From Agrococcus sp. ARC_14 (GTDB lineage Bacteria > Actinomycetota > Actinomycetes > Actinomycetales > Microbacteriaceae): a DNA stretch of 64,000 bases. The notes beneath the pieces were generated by a model. It saw only the letters and a program-made list of their open reading frames with translations. It made no database searches and was not told where the DNA came from. This document shows positions 1-8,846 of the stretch, in pieces. The stretch's first letter is position 1. Each line of letters begins with the position of its first letter. A program made the position numbers and the translations under genes. Location of the stretch: contig NZ_JAKUDO010000001.1 of NCBI RefSeq assembly GCF_022436485.1, positions 1,054,001 through 1,118,000 of the forward strand, read 5' to 3'.

Positions 1-1
1 C

Positions 2-331
2 GACGTGGCAGCCCTGCTGGATGCGCAGGGCGTGCAGTTCGTGCTGCTCGAGCAGGAGCGCGAGGGCGCCGCCGCCGAGCACGACCGGGCGCAGCGCTCG
101 CTCGACGCCCGCGGCGACCTGCAGGCCATCGGCCAGACCGAGGCAGGGCTGCTGTGGCAGCGCGACGACGTGCCGAGCAGCCCGCAGCCCGACCGGCCCA
201 CGTGGGCGGGTTGGCTGCTGCTCGCGCAGCTCGTGGCGCTCGGCGGGGCAGTCGTCGCCGCGCTGCCGTCGCTGCGCCGAGGTGCGCGCGTGCGCACACG
301 ACGACTCGAGGGAACGGGGGAGTGGCAGTGA
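2..331 (+). CDS. C-terminal end of a large membrane glycosyltransferase (partial)
   Basis: The reading frame is open from the window edge to the TGA at 329-331, so only about 109 C-terminal residues are present. They end in a transmembrane segment (near residues 66-87, starting AGWLLLAQL) and a basic cytoplasmic tail. No catalytic domain is in view. The call rests on context: in related actinobacteria a long family-2 glycosyltransferase membrane protein stands directly before the DUF5719 gene, and the stop here overlaps the GTG of that gene in a GTGA arrangement, implying translational coupling. The identification is inference from gene order and membership of the family could not be shown from the fragment. 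Confidence 0.5.
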   Translation, partial: DVAALLDAQGVQFVLLEQEREGAAAEHDRAQRSLDARGDLQAIGQTEAGLLWQRDDVPSSPQPDRPTWAGWLLLAQLVALGGAVVAALPSLRRGARVRTRRLEGTGEWQ

Positions 332-1908
332 CCGATCGCGACCGTGAGGTAGAGCCGCTCGATGACTCGCAGGAGTTCGACGACCCCTCGCCCATCGAGG
401 ACGAGGTGCCGCGCGGGCACCGCCCCGCGCCCGAGGAGCTCGCCGTCGAGGCAGGGGCCGAGCCGACCGGCGACATCGCGAGCGACGTCGCACTGACCGA
501 TCGCGAGGCTGCGGCGAACGACCGCGCAGAGTCGAAGCGCATGGAGCGCCGCGACGTCGCGCGCTGGAGCGCACGCGCAGCCGCCGGCCTCGTCGCCGCG
601 GCCCTCGGCGTCGGCGCGGTGCTGGGCGCGAACGCCATGCCGCAGGACACGCGCATCCAGTCCGCGGCCCCGGCGACGACCGTGCAGCCCGCGTCGCCGC
701 TGCAGTCGCGCGTCTGCGCCGGGCCAGCGCTGCGCGTCGGCTCCTCCGACGGCGACAACGCCCTCGCCGTCGCCGGCATCGGCGACCCCTCCGTCGCGAT
801 CGGCAGCCTCGGCGGCGACGTCGAGCAGACGACGCTGAGCGTCGCAGGCCCCGAGGAGGTGGACGGCGGCGACTCCGTCGTGCAGCGCAACGAGGCCACG
901 ACGCTCTCAGCTGCCCAGAGCCTCGGGCTCGAGCTCGACGGCGTGCGCGGCTTCGCGGCCAGCGAGTGCGCGGAGACGAGTCTCGACCAGTGGCTCGTCG
1001 GCGGATCGACGCGCACCGGCAGGCAGACGGTCCTGACGGTCGCCAACGCGGCAGAGGTGGGCGCGAGCGTCGACGTCACCGTCTACGGTCCGGACGGGCC
1101 GATCGAATCGGTCGGCTCGACCGGCATCGCCGTCGCACCCGGCACCCAAGCGGTGCTCGACCTCGCCGCGATCGCGCCGGGCGTCGCCGACGCCGTCGTG
1201 CACGTCGCATCCACCGGTGCCCCCGTCGTCGCCCATCTGCAGCAGACCACCACTCGCGGACTCGAGCGCGGCGGCTTCGACGTCATCGACCCCGCTGCGG
1301 CGCTCACGAGCGCTGTGCTGCCCGGCGTCGAGGTGTCGGCTGCGACGGGGCTCGAGACCCAGGACGGCTATGACGACATCGTGCCGGTGCTGCGGCTGCT
1401 CTCGCCCGACGGCGGCGACGTGCGCCTCGTGTTCCAGACGGCGGACGACGAGTCGATCGAGTCGCAGGGCACCCTCGAGGCCGGCATCGTCACGGACTTC
1501 CCGCTCGAGGAGCTGCCGGTGGGCGTGATGGCGATCAGGGTGGAGTCGGATGCGCCGGTCGTCGCGGGCGCGAGGGCGCTTGCCACCTCGGGCGAGGGGC
1601 TCGACTTCGACTGGATCGCCGGCGGTCAGGCGCGCTCGGGCAGCGCTGCGATCGCCGTGCCTGCCGGGCCGGGCGCCACGCTGCACATCGTGAGCACGGC
1701 GGGCGCCGACCAGGAGATCACGGTCGACGGCGAGGCCGTGCCGCTCGCGGCCGGCGGGGCGCTCGCTCGACCGGTCGGCGAAGGCACCGTGGAGGTGACG
1801 GGCGAGGATCTCGTGATGTCGGTCTCCTACCGGAGCGACAGGGAGATCGGCAGCTTCACCGCGAGCCCGCAGGGGCCGGCGGCGCAGGGCGTGCAGGTCT
1901 TGCACTAG
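328..1908 (+). CDS. DUF5719 family membrane-anchored protein
   Basis: The protein is 526 aa, starting at the GTG that overlaps the preceding stop, with a purine-rich GGGGGAG stretch upstream. An acidic, disordered N-terminal cytoplasmic part (about 80 aa) is followed by one transmembrane segment near residues 83-103 and a long extracytoplasmic part of Ala/Val/Gly-rich beta-type sequence. This architecture and its place after the glycosyltransferase match DUF5719 proteins of actinobacteria. Function is unknown; the link to a glycosyltransferase suggests a role in a cell-envelope glycan. An earlier ATG at 154 is in frame but lies inside the upstream gene and gives an unlikely arginine-rich extension. 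Confidence 0.75.
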   Translation: MTDRDREVEPLDDSQEFDDPSPIEDEVPRGHRPAPEELAVEAGAEPTGDIASDVALTDREAAANDRAESKRMERRDVARWSARAAAGLVAAALGVGAVLGANAMPQDTRIQSAAPATTVQPASPLQSRVCAGPALRVGSSDGDNALAVAGIGDPSVAIGSLGGDVEQTTLSVAGPEEVDGGDSVVQRNEATTLSAAQSLGLELDGVRGFAASECAETSLDQWLVGGSTRTGRQTVLTVANAAEVGASVDVTVYGPDGPIESVGSTGIAVAPGTQAVLDLAAIAPGVADAVVHVASTGAPVVAHLQQTTTRGLERGGFDVIDPAAALTSAVLPGVEVSAATGLETQDGYDDIVPVLRLLSPDGGDVRLVFQTADDESIESQGTLEAGIVTDFPLEELPVGVMAIRVESDAPVVAGARALATSGEGLDFDWIAGGQARSGSAAIAVPAGPGATLHIVSTAGADQEITVDGEAVPLAAGGALARPVGEGTVEVTGEDLVMSVSYRSDREIGSFTASPQGPAAQGVQVLH

Positions 1909-1911
1909 CGC

Positions 1912-2024
1912 TGTTCCGCTGGTCGAGGAGCGCGCCCGCGGAGCGGGCACGCGTCACGAGACCGGGGCGTGTTGTTCCGCTGGTCGAGGAGCGCGCCCGC
2001 GGAGCGGGCACGCGTCACGAGACC
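1912..2024. repeat. Tandem 52-bp intergenic repeat (REP-like), two copies
   Basis: Two near-identical 52-bp copies lie at 1912-1963 and 1973-2024, 61 bp apart. Each reads TGTTCCGCTGGTCGAGGAGC onward, contains a short GCCCGCGGAGCGGGC stem-loop and ends ACGCGTCACGAGACC. A partly complementary stretch (GAGGTCTCGCGACGC to CTCCTCGACC, about 2036-2080) follows, so the block can fold back on itself. Similar GAGGAGCGCGC/CGCGTCACGA sequence recurs near 52507-52590, marking a dispersed non-coding repeat family. It lies between the end of the DUF5719 gene and a convergent gene. Confidence 0.8.
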
Positions 2025-2080
2025 CGGGGAGCGGCGAGGTCTCGCGACGCCTGCGGCCTGCGGCCGCGGGCTCCTCGACC

Positions 2081-2133
2081 TTGAGCCCTCCGGACGCAAC
2101 GTCGCTTCGCGACGTTGCGTCCTCCGGGCTCAA
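2081..2133. repeat. 53-bp near-perfect palindrome, probable bidirectional terminator
   Basis: The arms run from TTGAGCCC at 2081 to GGGCTCAA at 2133, about a TTC centre at 2106-2108. Only three internal positions of the 25-bp arms fail to pair. It lies between two convergent genes, which suits a bidirectional terminator, but there is no T-tract. A second 53-bp palindrome with the same ends (TTGAGTCC/GGACTCAA) is at 52454-52506. Confidence 0.75.
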
Positions 2134-2552
2134 TGGTGCCGCCAGCGATCCGGCGCGACCTCCCAGGGGTCGCGACCGATGAGCTCTGCCGCCGCGCGGA
2201 ACACCGCGCCCTCGATGGCCACCTGGCGGTGCCACGGGTCGTCGATGTGCACGCGCGGCAGCCGCTGCAGCGGCAGTCGGTAGATCGTGATCGTCCGCCG
2301 CTGCGGGTCGATCGCCCACTCCGGCACCTCGTCGAGGTGATCGGCGAGCGCCTTCGGCGGCATGTCGGCCCAGCGGAACCGCACGTCGCCGAGCTCGGCG
2401 GGCCACAGCGACAGCACGTAGTCGGCAGCATCCGCCGCGATGTCCTCGAAGCGCGTCTCGCGCGAGGAGAGGAAGGGGAGCACGGGGCCGGCGACGGACG
2501 AACGGACCTCGCGGCCGTGGCGCGATCCGCGGGAGTGCTGGCGCGCAGGCAT
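2130..2552 (-). CDS. Metallopeptidase-family (zincin-like) protein without a visible HExxH
   Basis: This 140-aa protein has the length, gene position and central pattern (RRTITIYRLPLQRL) of the small actinobacterial metallopeptidase-family protein that neighbours DUF3499 and phosphomannomutase genes. Proteins of that fold usually carry HExxH; where it should stand this protein reads WHRQVAIEGAVFRAAAELIG, so the zinc-binding histidines and catalytic glutamate appear absent. The first 35 residues are basic and probably disordered. It may be a non-catalytic member. It ends inside the right edge of the 53-bp palindrome and is transcribed away from the DUF3499 gene. Family assignment is from context and pattern, without a search. 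Confidence 0.6.
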   Translation of the reverse strand: MPARQHSRGSRHGREVRSSVAGPVLPFLSSRETRFEDIAADAADYVLSLWPAELGDVRFRWADMPPKALADHLDEVPEWAIDPQRRTITIYRLPLQRLPRVHIDDPWHRQVAIEGAVFRAAAELIGRDPWEVAPDRWRHH

Positions 2553-2608
2553 GGCGACATCCTACGTGTCGCGCGGCAGTGGGCCGCGGCGCCGCTACCC
2601 TTGGGCGG

Positions 2609-2845
2609 ATGGATGACAGGATGTGCTCGCGGCCCGGGTGCCGCCGGTACGCCGACCGCAGCGTGACGGTCGACTACGCGGAGCAGCTCCTCGTCGTCGG
2701 CCCCCTGCAGCCCGCCAGCAGGCGCGGCGCGATCGAGGGCAGCTACGACCTGTGCGAGCCCCACGCCGATCGTCACGCGGGACCGACCGGGTGGCAGGTC
2801 GTCCGCTACGAGCCTGCCGCCGACACCAGATTCGACGAACGATAG
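2609..2845 (+). CDS. DUF3499 family protein
   Basis: A 78-aa protein beginning MDDRMCSRPGCRRYADRSV. The CSRPGC start and a later C-E-P-H (YDLCEPHAD) form a likely Cys/His zinc site, and LLVVGPLQP is a typical DUF3499 segment. TACCCT at 2596-2601 lies 7 nt before the ATG at 2609, as in leaderless transcripts; the ATG at 2621 is an alternative. The gene ends 7 nt before phosphomannomutase, so the two probably form an operon. The molecular function of the family is not known. Confidence 0.8.
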   Translation: MDDRMCSRPGCRRYADRSVTVDYAEQLLVVGPLQPASRRGAIEGSYDLCEPHADRHAGPTGWQVVRYEPAADTRFDER

Positions 2846-2852
2846 AGGAACC

Positions 2853-4241
2853 ATGGCGCTGACGGACATCGTGAAGGCCTATGACGTGCGAGGCCTCGTC
2901 GACGGGCAGCTCACCGAGCAGGTCGTGCGGGCGCTCGGCGCCGCCTTCGCCGACGAGGTGGGCACGGCGAAGCCGATCGTCATCGGGCACGACATGCGCC
3001 CCTCCTCGCCCGCGCTCGCCGCAGCTGCGGCCGATGGCGTGCGGGCGCGCGGCGCCGACGTGGTGCTCATCGGGCTGTGCTCCACCGACGGCACCTACTT
3101 CGCCTCCGGTGACCTCGACGCCCCCGCGATGATGTTCACCGCATCCCACAACCCCGCCGCCTACAACGGCATCAAGTTCTCGCGCGCGGGCGCGCGCGGC
3201 GTGAGCCTCGACACCGGCCTCGCCAGCATCCGCGACGGCGCGCAGCGCTACCTCGACGAGGGGCTGACCGAGGTCGCCGAGCACGGTGAGCTCACCGAGC
3301 GCGACGTGCTCGCCGACTACGCGGCGCACCTGCGCTCGCTCGTCGACCTGCGCGGCATCCGGCCCCTGAAGGTCGTCGTGGATGCGGCGAACGGCATGGG
3401 CGGGATGACGGTGCCTGCGGTGCTCGGCGAGGCTGCGGGGCTGCCGGGCCTGCCGCTGGAGATCGTGCCGATGTACTTCGAGCTCGACGGCACCTTCCCG
3501 AACCACGAGGCGAACCCGCTGGAGCCGAAGAACCTGGTCGATCTGCAGGCCGCCGTGGTGGAGCACGGTGCCGACATCGGCCTCGCCTTCGACGGCGACG
3601 CCGACCGCTGCTTCGTCATCGACGAGCTCGGCGGCGCGGTGTCACCCTCTGCGGTCGCCGCGATCGTCGCCGAGCGCGAGATCCGGCGGGTGCAGGCGGA
3701 GGGGGAGCGCGATGTCGTCGTGATCCACAACCTCATCACCAGCCGCGTCGTGCCGGAGGTGATCGCCGATGCCGGCGCCACGCCCGTGCGCACTCGCGTC
3801 GGCCACTCGCTCATCAAGGACGAGATGGCGCGCACCGGTGCCGTCTTCGGCGGCGAGCACTCGGCGCACTACTACTTCCGCGACTTCTGGGGCGCTGACA
3901 ACGGCATGCTGGCCGCGATGCACGTGCTCGCGACGCTCGGCTCGAACGACGAGCCGATGTCCGCGCTCGCCGGGCGCTACACGCCCTACTGCTCCTCCGG
4001 CGAGATCAACTCCACCGTCGCCGACGTGCCTGCCGCCTACACGCGGGTGGTCGAGGCGTTCTCGGGCCGCGGCGAGTTCGACGAGCTCGACGGCCTCACC
4101 GTCACCTCGCCCGACGGTGCCTGGTGGTTCTCGGTGCGCCCGTCGAACACCGAGCCGCTGCTGCGGCTGAACGCCGAGGCCGAGACTGAGGCGACCATGG
4201 TGCAGATCCGTGACGAGGTGCTGGCGCTCATCCGCGCCTGA
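2853..4241 (+). CDS. manB: Phosphomannomutase/phosphoglucomutase
   Basis: A 462-aa alpha-D-phosphohexomutase interconverting hexose 6- and 1-phosphates (mannose, possibly glucose), supplying GDP-mannose for glycans. The phosphoserine loop TASHNP is near residues 96-101 (S98), the Mg-binding DGDADR near 247-252, the sugar-binding GGEHS in the third domain and the phosphate-binding RPSNTEP near 429-435, in the normal order. Length is normal. An AGAGGAA ribosome site precedes the ATG. It follows the DUF3499 gene by 7 nt, as in other actinobacteria. Whether it prefers mannose or glucose cannot be told from the sequence. Confidence 0.93.
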   Translation: MALTDIVKAYDVRGLVDGQLTEQVVRALGAAFADEVGTAKPIVIGHDMRPSSPALAAAAADGVRARGADVVLIGLCSTDGTYFASGDLDAPAMMFTASHNPAAYNGIKFSRAGARGVSLDTGLASIRDGAQRYLDEGLTEVAEHGELTERDVLADYAAHLRSLVDLRGIRPLKVVVDAANGMGGMTVPAVLGEAAGLPGLPLEIVPMYFELDGTFPNHEANPLEPKNLVDLQAAVVEHGADIGLAFDGDADRCFVIDELGGAVSPSAVAAIVAEREIRRVQAEGERDVVVIHNLITSRVVPEVIADAGATPVRTRVGHSLIKDEMARTGAVFGGEHSAHYYFRDFWGADNGMLAAMHVLATLGSNDEPMSALAGRYTPYCSSGEINSTVADVPAAYTRVVEAFSGRGEFDELDGLTVTSPDGAWWFSVRPSNTEPLLRLNAEAETEATMVQIRDEVLALIRA

Positions 4242-4322
4242 CGGCAGATCTCCGCCTACCGTTGTGCCAACGCCGCCAGTCGCGGTGCAGCAGTGAGCCC
4301 GAGCCGAAGTAGCCTGTTCCTC

Positions 4323-5219
4323 ATGCCGCATTCCGTCACCAAGGCCGTGATCCCTTCTGCTGGGCTGGGCACGAGGTTCTTGCCCGCGACGAAGGCGCTC
4401 CCGAAGGAGATGCTCCCGGTCGTCGACAAGCCCGTCATCCAGTACGTCGTGGAGGAGGCGGTGCGCGCCGGCCTCGAGGACGTGCTGTTCGTCACCGGCC
4501 GCAACAAGAACGCGCTGGAGAACCACTTCGACCGGGCGACCGAGCTCGAGGCGATCCTGCGGAACAAGGGTGACGAGCAGAAGCTCCAGCGGGTCGCGGA
4601 GTCGACGGATCTCGCGAACGTGCACTACGTGCGTCAGGGCGACCCGAAGGGCCTGGGCCACGCGGTGCTGCGCTCGAAGGCGCATGTGGGCGACGACTCG
4701 TTCGCGGTGCTGCTGGGCGACGACATCATCGACGGCCGCGATCACCTGCTCGAGCGGATGCTCGAGGTGCACGATCAGCGCGACACGTGCGTGGTGGCGC
4801 TGATGGAGGTCGAGCCCTCGCAGGCGCACCTCTACGGCATCGCGACGGTCGAGGCGACGGATGAGGACGACGTGGTGCGGGTGCGTGGGCTGGTGGAGAA
4901 GCCGGAGCCCGGCACGGCGCCGTCGAACCTGGCGGTCGTGGGCCGCTATGTGCTCAAGCCCGAGATCTATCCGGTGCTGGAGCGCACAGGTCCCGGGCGA
5001 GGCGGTGAGATCCAGCTGACGGATGCGCTGCTGACGATGGCAGACGACGACACGGTGGGCGGCGTGCACGGTGTCGTGTTCCGTGGTCGCCGCTACGACA
5101 CCGGCGACCGGCTCGACTACATCAAGGCCAACGTGCAGCTCGCCGTCGAGCGCGAGGATCTCGGTCCCGGGCTGCGCAGCTGGCTCAAGGAGTTCGTCGC
5201 CACGTTCGACGACGCCTGA
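4323..5219 (+). CDS. galU: UTP-glucose-1-phosphate uridylyltransferase
   Basis: The 298-aa enzyme makes UDP-glucose from UTP and glucose 1-phosphate, the activated sugar for envelope polysaccharides and trehalose. The nucleotide-binding [19 protein letters not shown] is near residues 14-32, and the C-terminal [12 protein letters not shown] segment is typical of GalU. The ATG at 4323 is chosen because TAGCCT (4310-4315) lies 7 nt before it, a leaderless arrangement, and the protein then begins right at the Rossmann strand. A longer in-frame start at 4293 would add ten unconserved residues. It follows phosphomannomutase, which can supply its substrate if it also works on glucose. Confidence 0.95.
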   Translation: MPHSVTKAVIPSAGLGTRFLPATKALPKEMLPVVDKPVIQYVVEEAVRAGLEDVLFVTGRNKNALENHFDRATELEAILRNKGDEQKLQRVAESTDLANVHYVRQGDPKGLGHAVLRSKAHVGDDSFAVLLGDDIIDGRDHLLERMLEVHDQRDTCVVALMEVEPSQAHLYGIATVEATDEDDVVRVRGLVEKPEPGTAPSNLAVVGRYVLKPEIYPVLERTGPGRGGEIQLTDALLTMADDDTVGGVHGVVFRGRRYDTGDRLDYIKANVQLAVEREDLGPGLRSWLKEFVATFDDA

Positions 5220-5257
5220 TCAGGCCACGCCGCTCCGGTGGTGGGAGGATGGTCGGC

Positions 5258-6694
5258 ATGACCGACACCGCCCCCCGCATCCTCGAGCACCACGTGCGCG
5301 ACCTCGGCCTCGCCGAGGCCGGCCGCCACCAGATCCGCCTCGCCGAGCACGAGATGCCCGGCCTGATGGAGCTGCGCCGCCGCTACGCCGACGCGCAGCC
5401 GCTCGCCGGCCAGCGCATCGCAGGCAGCCTGCACATGACCGTGCAGACGGCCGTGCTCATCGAGACGCTCGTGGCGCTCGGCGCCGAGGTGCGCTGGGCG
5501 AGCTGCAACATCTTCTCCACGCAGGATGAGGCGGCCGCGGCGATCGCCGTCGGCTCCGGCACGCCCGAGGCGCCCGCGGGCGTGCCCGTCTTCGCCTGGA
5601 AGGGCGAGACGCTCGAGGAGTACTGGGCCTGCACCACCCGCATCTTCGACTTCGAGGGCGGCCCGACGCTCATCCTCGACGACGGCGGCGACGCGACCAT
5701 GCTCGTGCACAGGGGTCGGGATGCCGAGCTCGCGGGCAGCGCGCCGGTCACGCCGGCGGGCGCCCCCGATGAGCTGCACGTGATCGATGCGCTCATCGCT
5801 CGCACGCTCGCCGACGACCCGCAGCGCTGGACGCGCATCGCCGAGCAGCTGCGCGGCGTCACCGAGGAGACCACCACCGGCGTGCACCGCCTCGAGCAGC
5901 TCTTCGCCGAAGGGCGTCTGCTCTTCCCGGCGATCAACGTGAACGACTCGGTCACGAAGTCGAAGTTCGACAACCGCTACGGCATCCGCCACTCGCTGCC
6001 CGACGGCATCAATCGCGCGACCGACGTGCTCATCGGCGGCAAGACGGCCTTCGTGGTCGGATACGGCGATGTCGGGAAGGGCGCTGCGGAGGCGCTGCGC
6101 GGCCAGGGCGCGCGCGTCATCGTGAGCGAGGTCGACCCGATCTGCGCGCTGCAGGCTGCGATGGACGGCTTCCAGGTCGCGCGCGTCGAGGATGCGATCG
6201 ACACGGCCGACATCTGGGTCACGACGACCGGCAACGAGCACGTCATCACGCTCGAGCACCTGCAGTCGATGAAGCACCTCGCGATCGTCGCCAACGTCGG
6301 GCACTTCGACAACGAGATCGACATCGCGGGCCTCGAGCGATCGGGGGCCGAGCGCATCGAGATCAAGCCGCAGGTGCACGAGTGGCGCTTCGCCTCGGGC
6401 CGCGCGATCCTGGTGCTCTCCGAGGGCCGCCTGATGAACCTCGGCAACGCCACCGGGCATCCCTCGTTCGTCATGTCGAACTCCTTCTCCAACCAGGTGC
6501 TGGCGCAGATCGAGCTGGCGACGAAGGAGTACGAGCTGGGCGTGTTCCGGCTGCCGAAGGTGCTCGACGAGGAGGTCGCCCGCCTCCACCTCGACGCGCT
6601 CGGCGCGCGCCTCACGACGCTCAGCCCCGAGCAGGCGGCCTACATCGGCGTGCCCGTCGAGGGGCCCTTCAAGCCCGAGCACTACCGCTACTGA
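5258..6694 (+). CDS. sahH: Adenosylhomocysteinase
   Basis: The 478-aa enzyme hydrolyses S-adenosylhomocysteine to adenosine and homocysteine, removing the product inhibitor of methyltransferases. It has the substrate-domain segment [16 protein letters not shown] near the N terminus, the NAD-binding loop GYGDVGKG near residues 267-275 and the family C terminus KPEHYRY. GGGAGGA at 5243-5249 is correctly placed for the ATG at 5258, better than the ATG at 5249. Length is usual for actinobacteria. A small membrane-protein gene starts 1 nt after its stop. Confidence 0.96.
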   Translation: MTDTAPRILEHHVRDLGLAEAGRHQIRLAEHEMPGLMELRRRYADAQPLAGQRIAGSLHMTVQTAVLIETLVALGAEVRWASCNIFSTQDEAAAAIAVGSGTPEAPAGVPVFAWKGETLEEYWACTTRIFDFEGGPTLILDDGGDATMLVHRGRDAELAGSAPVTPAGAPDELHVIDALIARTLADDPQRWTRIAEQLRGVTEETTTGVHRLEQLFAEGRLLFPAINVNDSVTKSKFDNRYGIRHSLPDGINRATDVLIGGKTAFVVGYGDVGKGAAEALRGQGARVIVSEVDPICALQAAMDGFQVARVEDAIDTADIWVTTTGNEHVITLEHLQSMKHLAIVANVGHFDNEIDIAGLERSGAERIEIKPQVHEWRFASGRAILVLSEGRLMNLGNATGHPSFVMSNSFSNQVLAQIELATKEYELGVFRLPKVLDEEVARLHLDALGARLTTLSPEQAAYIGVPVEGPFKPEHYRY

Positions 6695-6695
6695 C

Positions 6696-7130
6696 GTGCG
6701 CGAGCTGCGGCTGCGGGGACGGCCACCGCTGCTCTACGTCTTCTTGGGCCTCACGACTGCCGCGATGGCGCTGCTGATGATCGGCACGCCCGTGTGGCTG
6801 CTGGCGCTGCCGCTGGGCGCGCTGGCCGTCGTCTGCGGGCTGCTCGCCGTGCGCGCCGGCACCACCCGCTTCGCGCTGGAGCCCTCGCCGGAGCCCACGC
6901 TCGAGCTGGGCAGCGCATTCGGCCGTGCGCGCGTGCCGCTGGCGGCGATCGCGCTGGTGCGGCGACGGCTGGTGCTGGCGAGCCGAGGATCGAGCTATGA
7001 GGTGTGGGAGGTGCTCGGGCACGACGGGGCAAGGCTCGCCAAGGCTGCCGATCTCGGCCTGTCCGTGGCTGGCACCCGGGAGCTCGAGACCGAGCTGCGG
7101 CTCGCGAGGGTGCCGCTCGATCCGGCCTGA
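6696..7130 (+). CDS. Small membrane protein of unknown function
   Basis: A 144-aa protein starting at a GTG one base after the sahH stop, so probably co-transcribed and coupled with it. Two adjacent hydrophobic segments (about residues 11-30 and 33-51) form a hairpin in the membrane. A soluble C-terminal part of about 90 residues follows, rich in Leu, Arg and Glu. The layout resembles small PH-domain-like membrane proteins of actinobacteria, but no motif was recognised. The coding frame is clearly supported by codon use and lack of a competing frame. Confidence 0.6.
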   Translation: MRELRLRGRPPLLYVFLGLTTAAMALLMIGTPVWLLALPLGALAVVCGLLAVRAGTTRFALEPSPEPTLELGSAFGRARVPLAAIALVRRRLVLASRGSSYEVWEVLGHDGARLAKAADLGLSVAGTRELETELRLARVPLDPA

Positions 7131-7141
7131 GCCGATCCCGC

Positions 7142-7159
7142 CTGAGCCAGGAGGCTCAG
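7142..7159. terminator. Hairpin between convergent genes
   Basis: CTGAGCC-AGGA-GGCTCAG forms a perfect 7-bp stem. It overlaps the stop codon of the MarR gene on the minus strand and lies 12 nt after the stop of the plus-strand membrane protein, so it can serve both. There is no T-tract, as is usual in such GC-rich genomes. Confidence 0.6.
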
Positions 7160-7644
7160 AGCATCGCGTCGGCGAGCACGCGCAGCAGCTCTGCCAGCCG
7201 GGCCTGGTCGTCGGCGGGGATGTCTCGCAGCAGTCGGCGCTCGGCTTCGAGCAGCGCATCGAGCGCCACGTCGACCCGGTCGATGCCCTCGTCGGTGAGC
7301 GCCACGAGCCGCACGCGCCGGTCACTGGAGCCGTCGACGCGCTCGACGAGTCCGGATGCGACCAGGTTGTCGATGCGGTTCGTCATCGTGCCGCTCGTGA
7401 CCATGGTCTGCGCGATGAGGTCCTTCGGGCTGAGCGCACCGTCCTGACGGCGGAGCGCCGCCAGCACATCCCATTGCCAGGACTCGAGCCCGGCAAGCTG
7501 GAAGGCCTCGGCGCGCACTCGGCCGAGCTGGCGCGAGATGCGGGTCATGCGGCTGAGCACGTCGAGCGGCGAGACGTCGGCGTCCGGCCGCACGCGCATC
7601 CACTGCTCCATGATGCGATCGACGTCATCGCGGTGCGCGGCCAT
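7156..7644 (-). CDS. MarR family transcriptional regulator
   Basis: The 162-aa protein has the MarR winged-helix layout: an N-terminal dimerisation helix, a segment reading LSPKDLIAQTMVTSGTMTNR as the recognition region near residues 75-95, then the wing with SSDRRVRLVALTDEG. Such proteins bind palindromes and release on a small ligand, often an aromatic acid or oxidant. The ATG at 7644 is preferred because GAGACT lies 6 nt upstream on the coding strand; a GTG at 7665 would add seven residues. Its target is not evident: the convergent neighbour is the sahH-linked membrane protein and the upstream neighbour is a tRNA. Confidence 0.88.
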   Translation of the reverse strand: MAAHRDDVDRIMEQWMRVRPDADVSPLDVLSRMTRISRQLGRVRAEAFQLAGLESWQWDVLAALRRQDGALSPKDLIAQTMVTSGTMTNRIDNLVASGLVERVDGSSDRRVRLVALTDEGIDRVDVALDALLEAERRLLRDIPADDQARLAELLRVLADAML

Positions 7645-7776
7645 GGCGTCAGTCTCGCACGCCACGACCCTCGACCTTCATCCCGCCAGAGCGGGCGGCC
7701 GAGTGCACATTGCGGCTGGGCGGCCGGTGTCGCGGGTTCTGCGTTGCGCTCCGTCGCTCCCTGCGGTCGCGACTTG

Positions 7777-7847
7777 CTCCGCCACCAGGATTCGAACCTG
7801 GACAAACGGCTCCAAAGGCCGCTGTGCTGCCGTTACACCATGGCGGA
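7777..7847 (-). tRNA. tRNA-Gln (anticodon TTG)
   Basis: Read on the minus strand the gene starts TCCGCCATGGTGTAACGGC and ends TGGCGGA plus discriminator G. These ends give a seven-pair acceptor stem. The T loop reads GGTTCGAATCC, and the anticodon loop CTTTGGA gives TTG, which reads CAA/CAG. The 3' CCA is not encoded. Confidence 0.93.
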
Positions 7848-7897
7848 TCGCGGCTACCAGGCTAGCCGCCCCACGTGGATCCGGCAGACTGGTGCGC

Positions 7898-8821
7898 ATG
7901 CCATCGACCGCTGCAGACGTCGTCGCCGTCGCCGTCACCTACCGGCCGGACGATGGCGCCATCGCTGACGTGCTCGAGCGCGCGGCAGCGCAGGTCGGCA
8001 CCCTGGTCGTGCTCGACAACGACAGCCCCGAGGTCGACGGCGCCCACTGGAGCGCCCGCGTCGCGCTGCCCGCGGGCGTCGAGCTCGAGCGCAGCCGGGC
8101 GAACGTCGGCCTCGGCGCCGCCTACAACCGCGCAGCCGCCATCGCGCGCGAGCGCGGCGCCCGCTTCGTGCTGCTGCTCGACCAGGATTCCCAGCTCGAC
8201 GCCGGCTGCGTCGACGCGCTGCTGCTGCACGCCGATCGCCGCGAGGCCCGCGGCCCGCTCGGCGCCGTCGGCCCCACCTTCATCGATGCCCGCAGCGGCG
8301 AGCGCGCGCCGTTCGTGCGCTTCGGCTTCCCGCTCAATCACAAGCTCCACGCGCCCGCAGGCGGCGACGTCGACGCCGACTTCCTCATCTCCTCCGGCTC
8401 GCTCATCCCGCTCACCGCGCTCGAGCAGGCCGGCTCGTTCGACGAGGGCCTCTTCATCGACAGCGTCGACATGGAGTGGTGCTTCCGCGCCAAGGCCGCC
8501 GGCCTGCAGCTCGTCGGGGTCGCCGACGCCCGCATGCTGCACACCATCGGCGACGAGCTCGTGCGGCTGCCCGGCGGCGGCTCGATGTTCGTGCACTCGC
8601 CGCTGCGGCTCTACATGATGACGCGCAACCGCGTGGCGCTCTGGCGCCGCCCCGGCACCCCGCGCGTGTGGACGGCGCAGGATGTGCCGCGCATGCTCTT
8701 CAAGCTCGGCCGCATGACCGCCTTCGCCGCTCCGCGCATCCCCAACGCCCGGGCGATGCTGCGCGGGATGCGCGACGGCTGGGGCGGCAGGCAGGGACCG
8801 CCGCCCTCCCAGCGCAGGTAG
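7898..8821 (+). CDS. Family 2 glycosyltransferase (rhamnosyltransferase-like)
   Basis: A 307-aa soluble GT-A enzyme. It begins with the nucleotide-sugar strand VVAVAVTYRPDD, carries LLLDQDSQ near residues 92-99 (the metal-binding acidic motif in the form common in rhamnosyltransferases), and a later DSVDMEWCFRAKAAG acceptor-side motif (ED/EWxxR-like). It probably adds a deoxysugar to a lipid- or wall-linked glycan. The ATG at 7898 is chosen because CAGACT (7885-7890) lies 7 nt before it and the protein then starts at the Rossmann strand; in-frame codons upstream run through the tRNA and are not coding. Acceptor and donor cannot be deduced. Confidence 0.85.
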   Translation: MPSTAADVVAVAVTYRPDDGAIADVLERAAAQVGTLVVLDNDSPEVDGAHWSARVALPAGVELERSRANVGLGAAYNRAAAIARERGARFVLLLDQDSQLDAGCVDALLLHADRREARGPLGAVGPTFIDARSGERAPFVRFGFPLNHKLHAPAGGDVDADFLISSGSLIPLTALEQAGSFDEGLFIDSVDMEWCFRAKAAGLQLVGVADARMLHTIGDELVRLPGGGSMFVHSPLRLYMMTRNRVALWRRPGTPRVWTAQDVPRMLFKLGRMTAFAAPRIPNARAMLRGMRDGWGGRQGPPPSQRR

Positions 8822-8846
8822 CCTGAGTCCGAACCGTACGCATCCG

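Noticed and set aside
7777..7847. tRNA-Gln as an integration site with an adjacent island
   Set aside because: No integrase, no repeated tRNA 3' end and the neighbouring genes are ordinary chromosomal ones.
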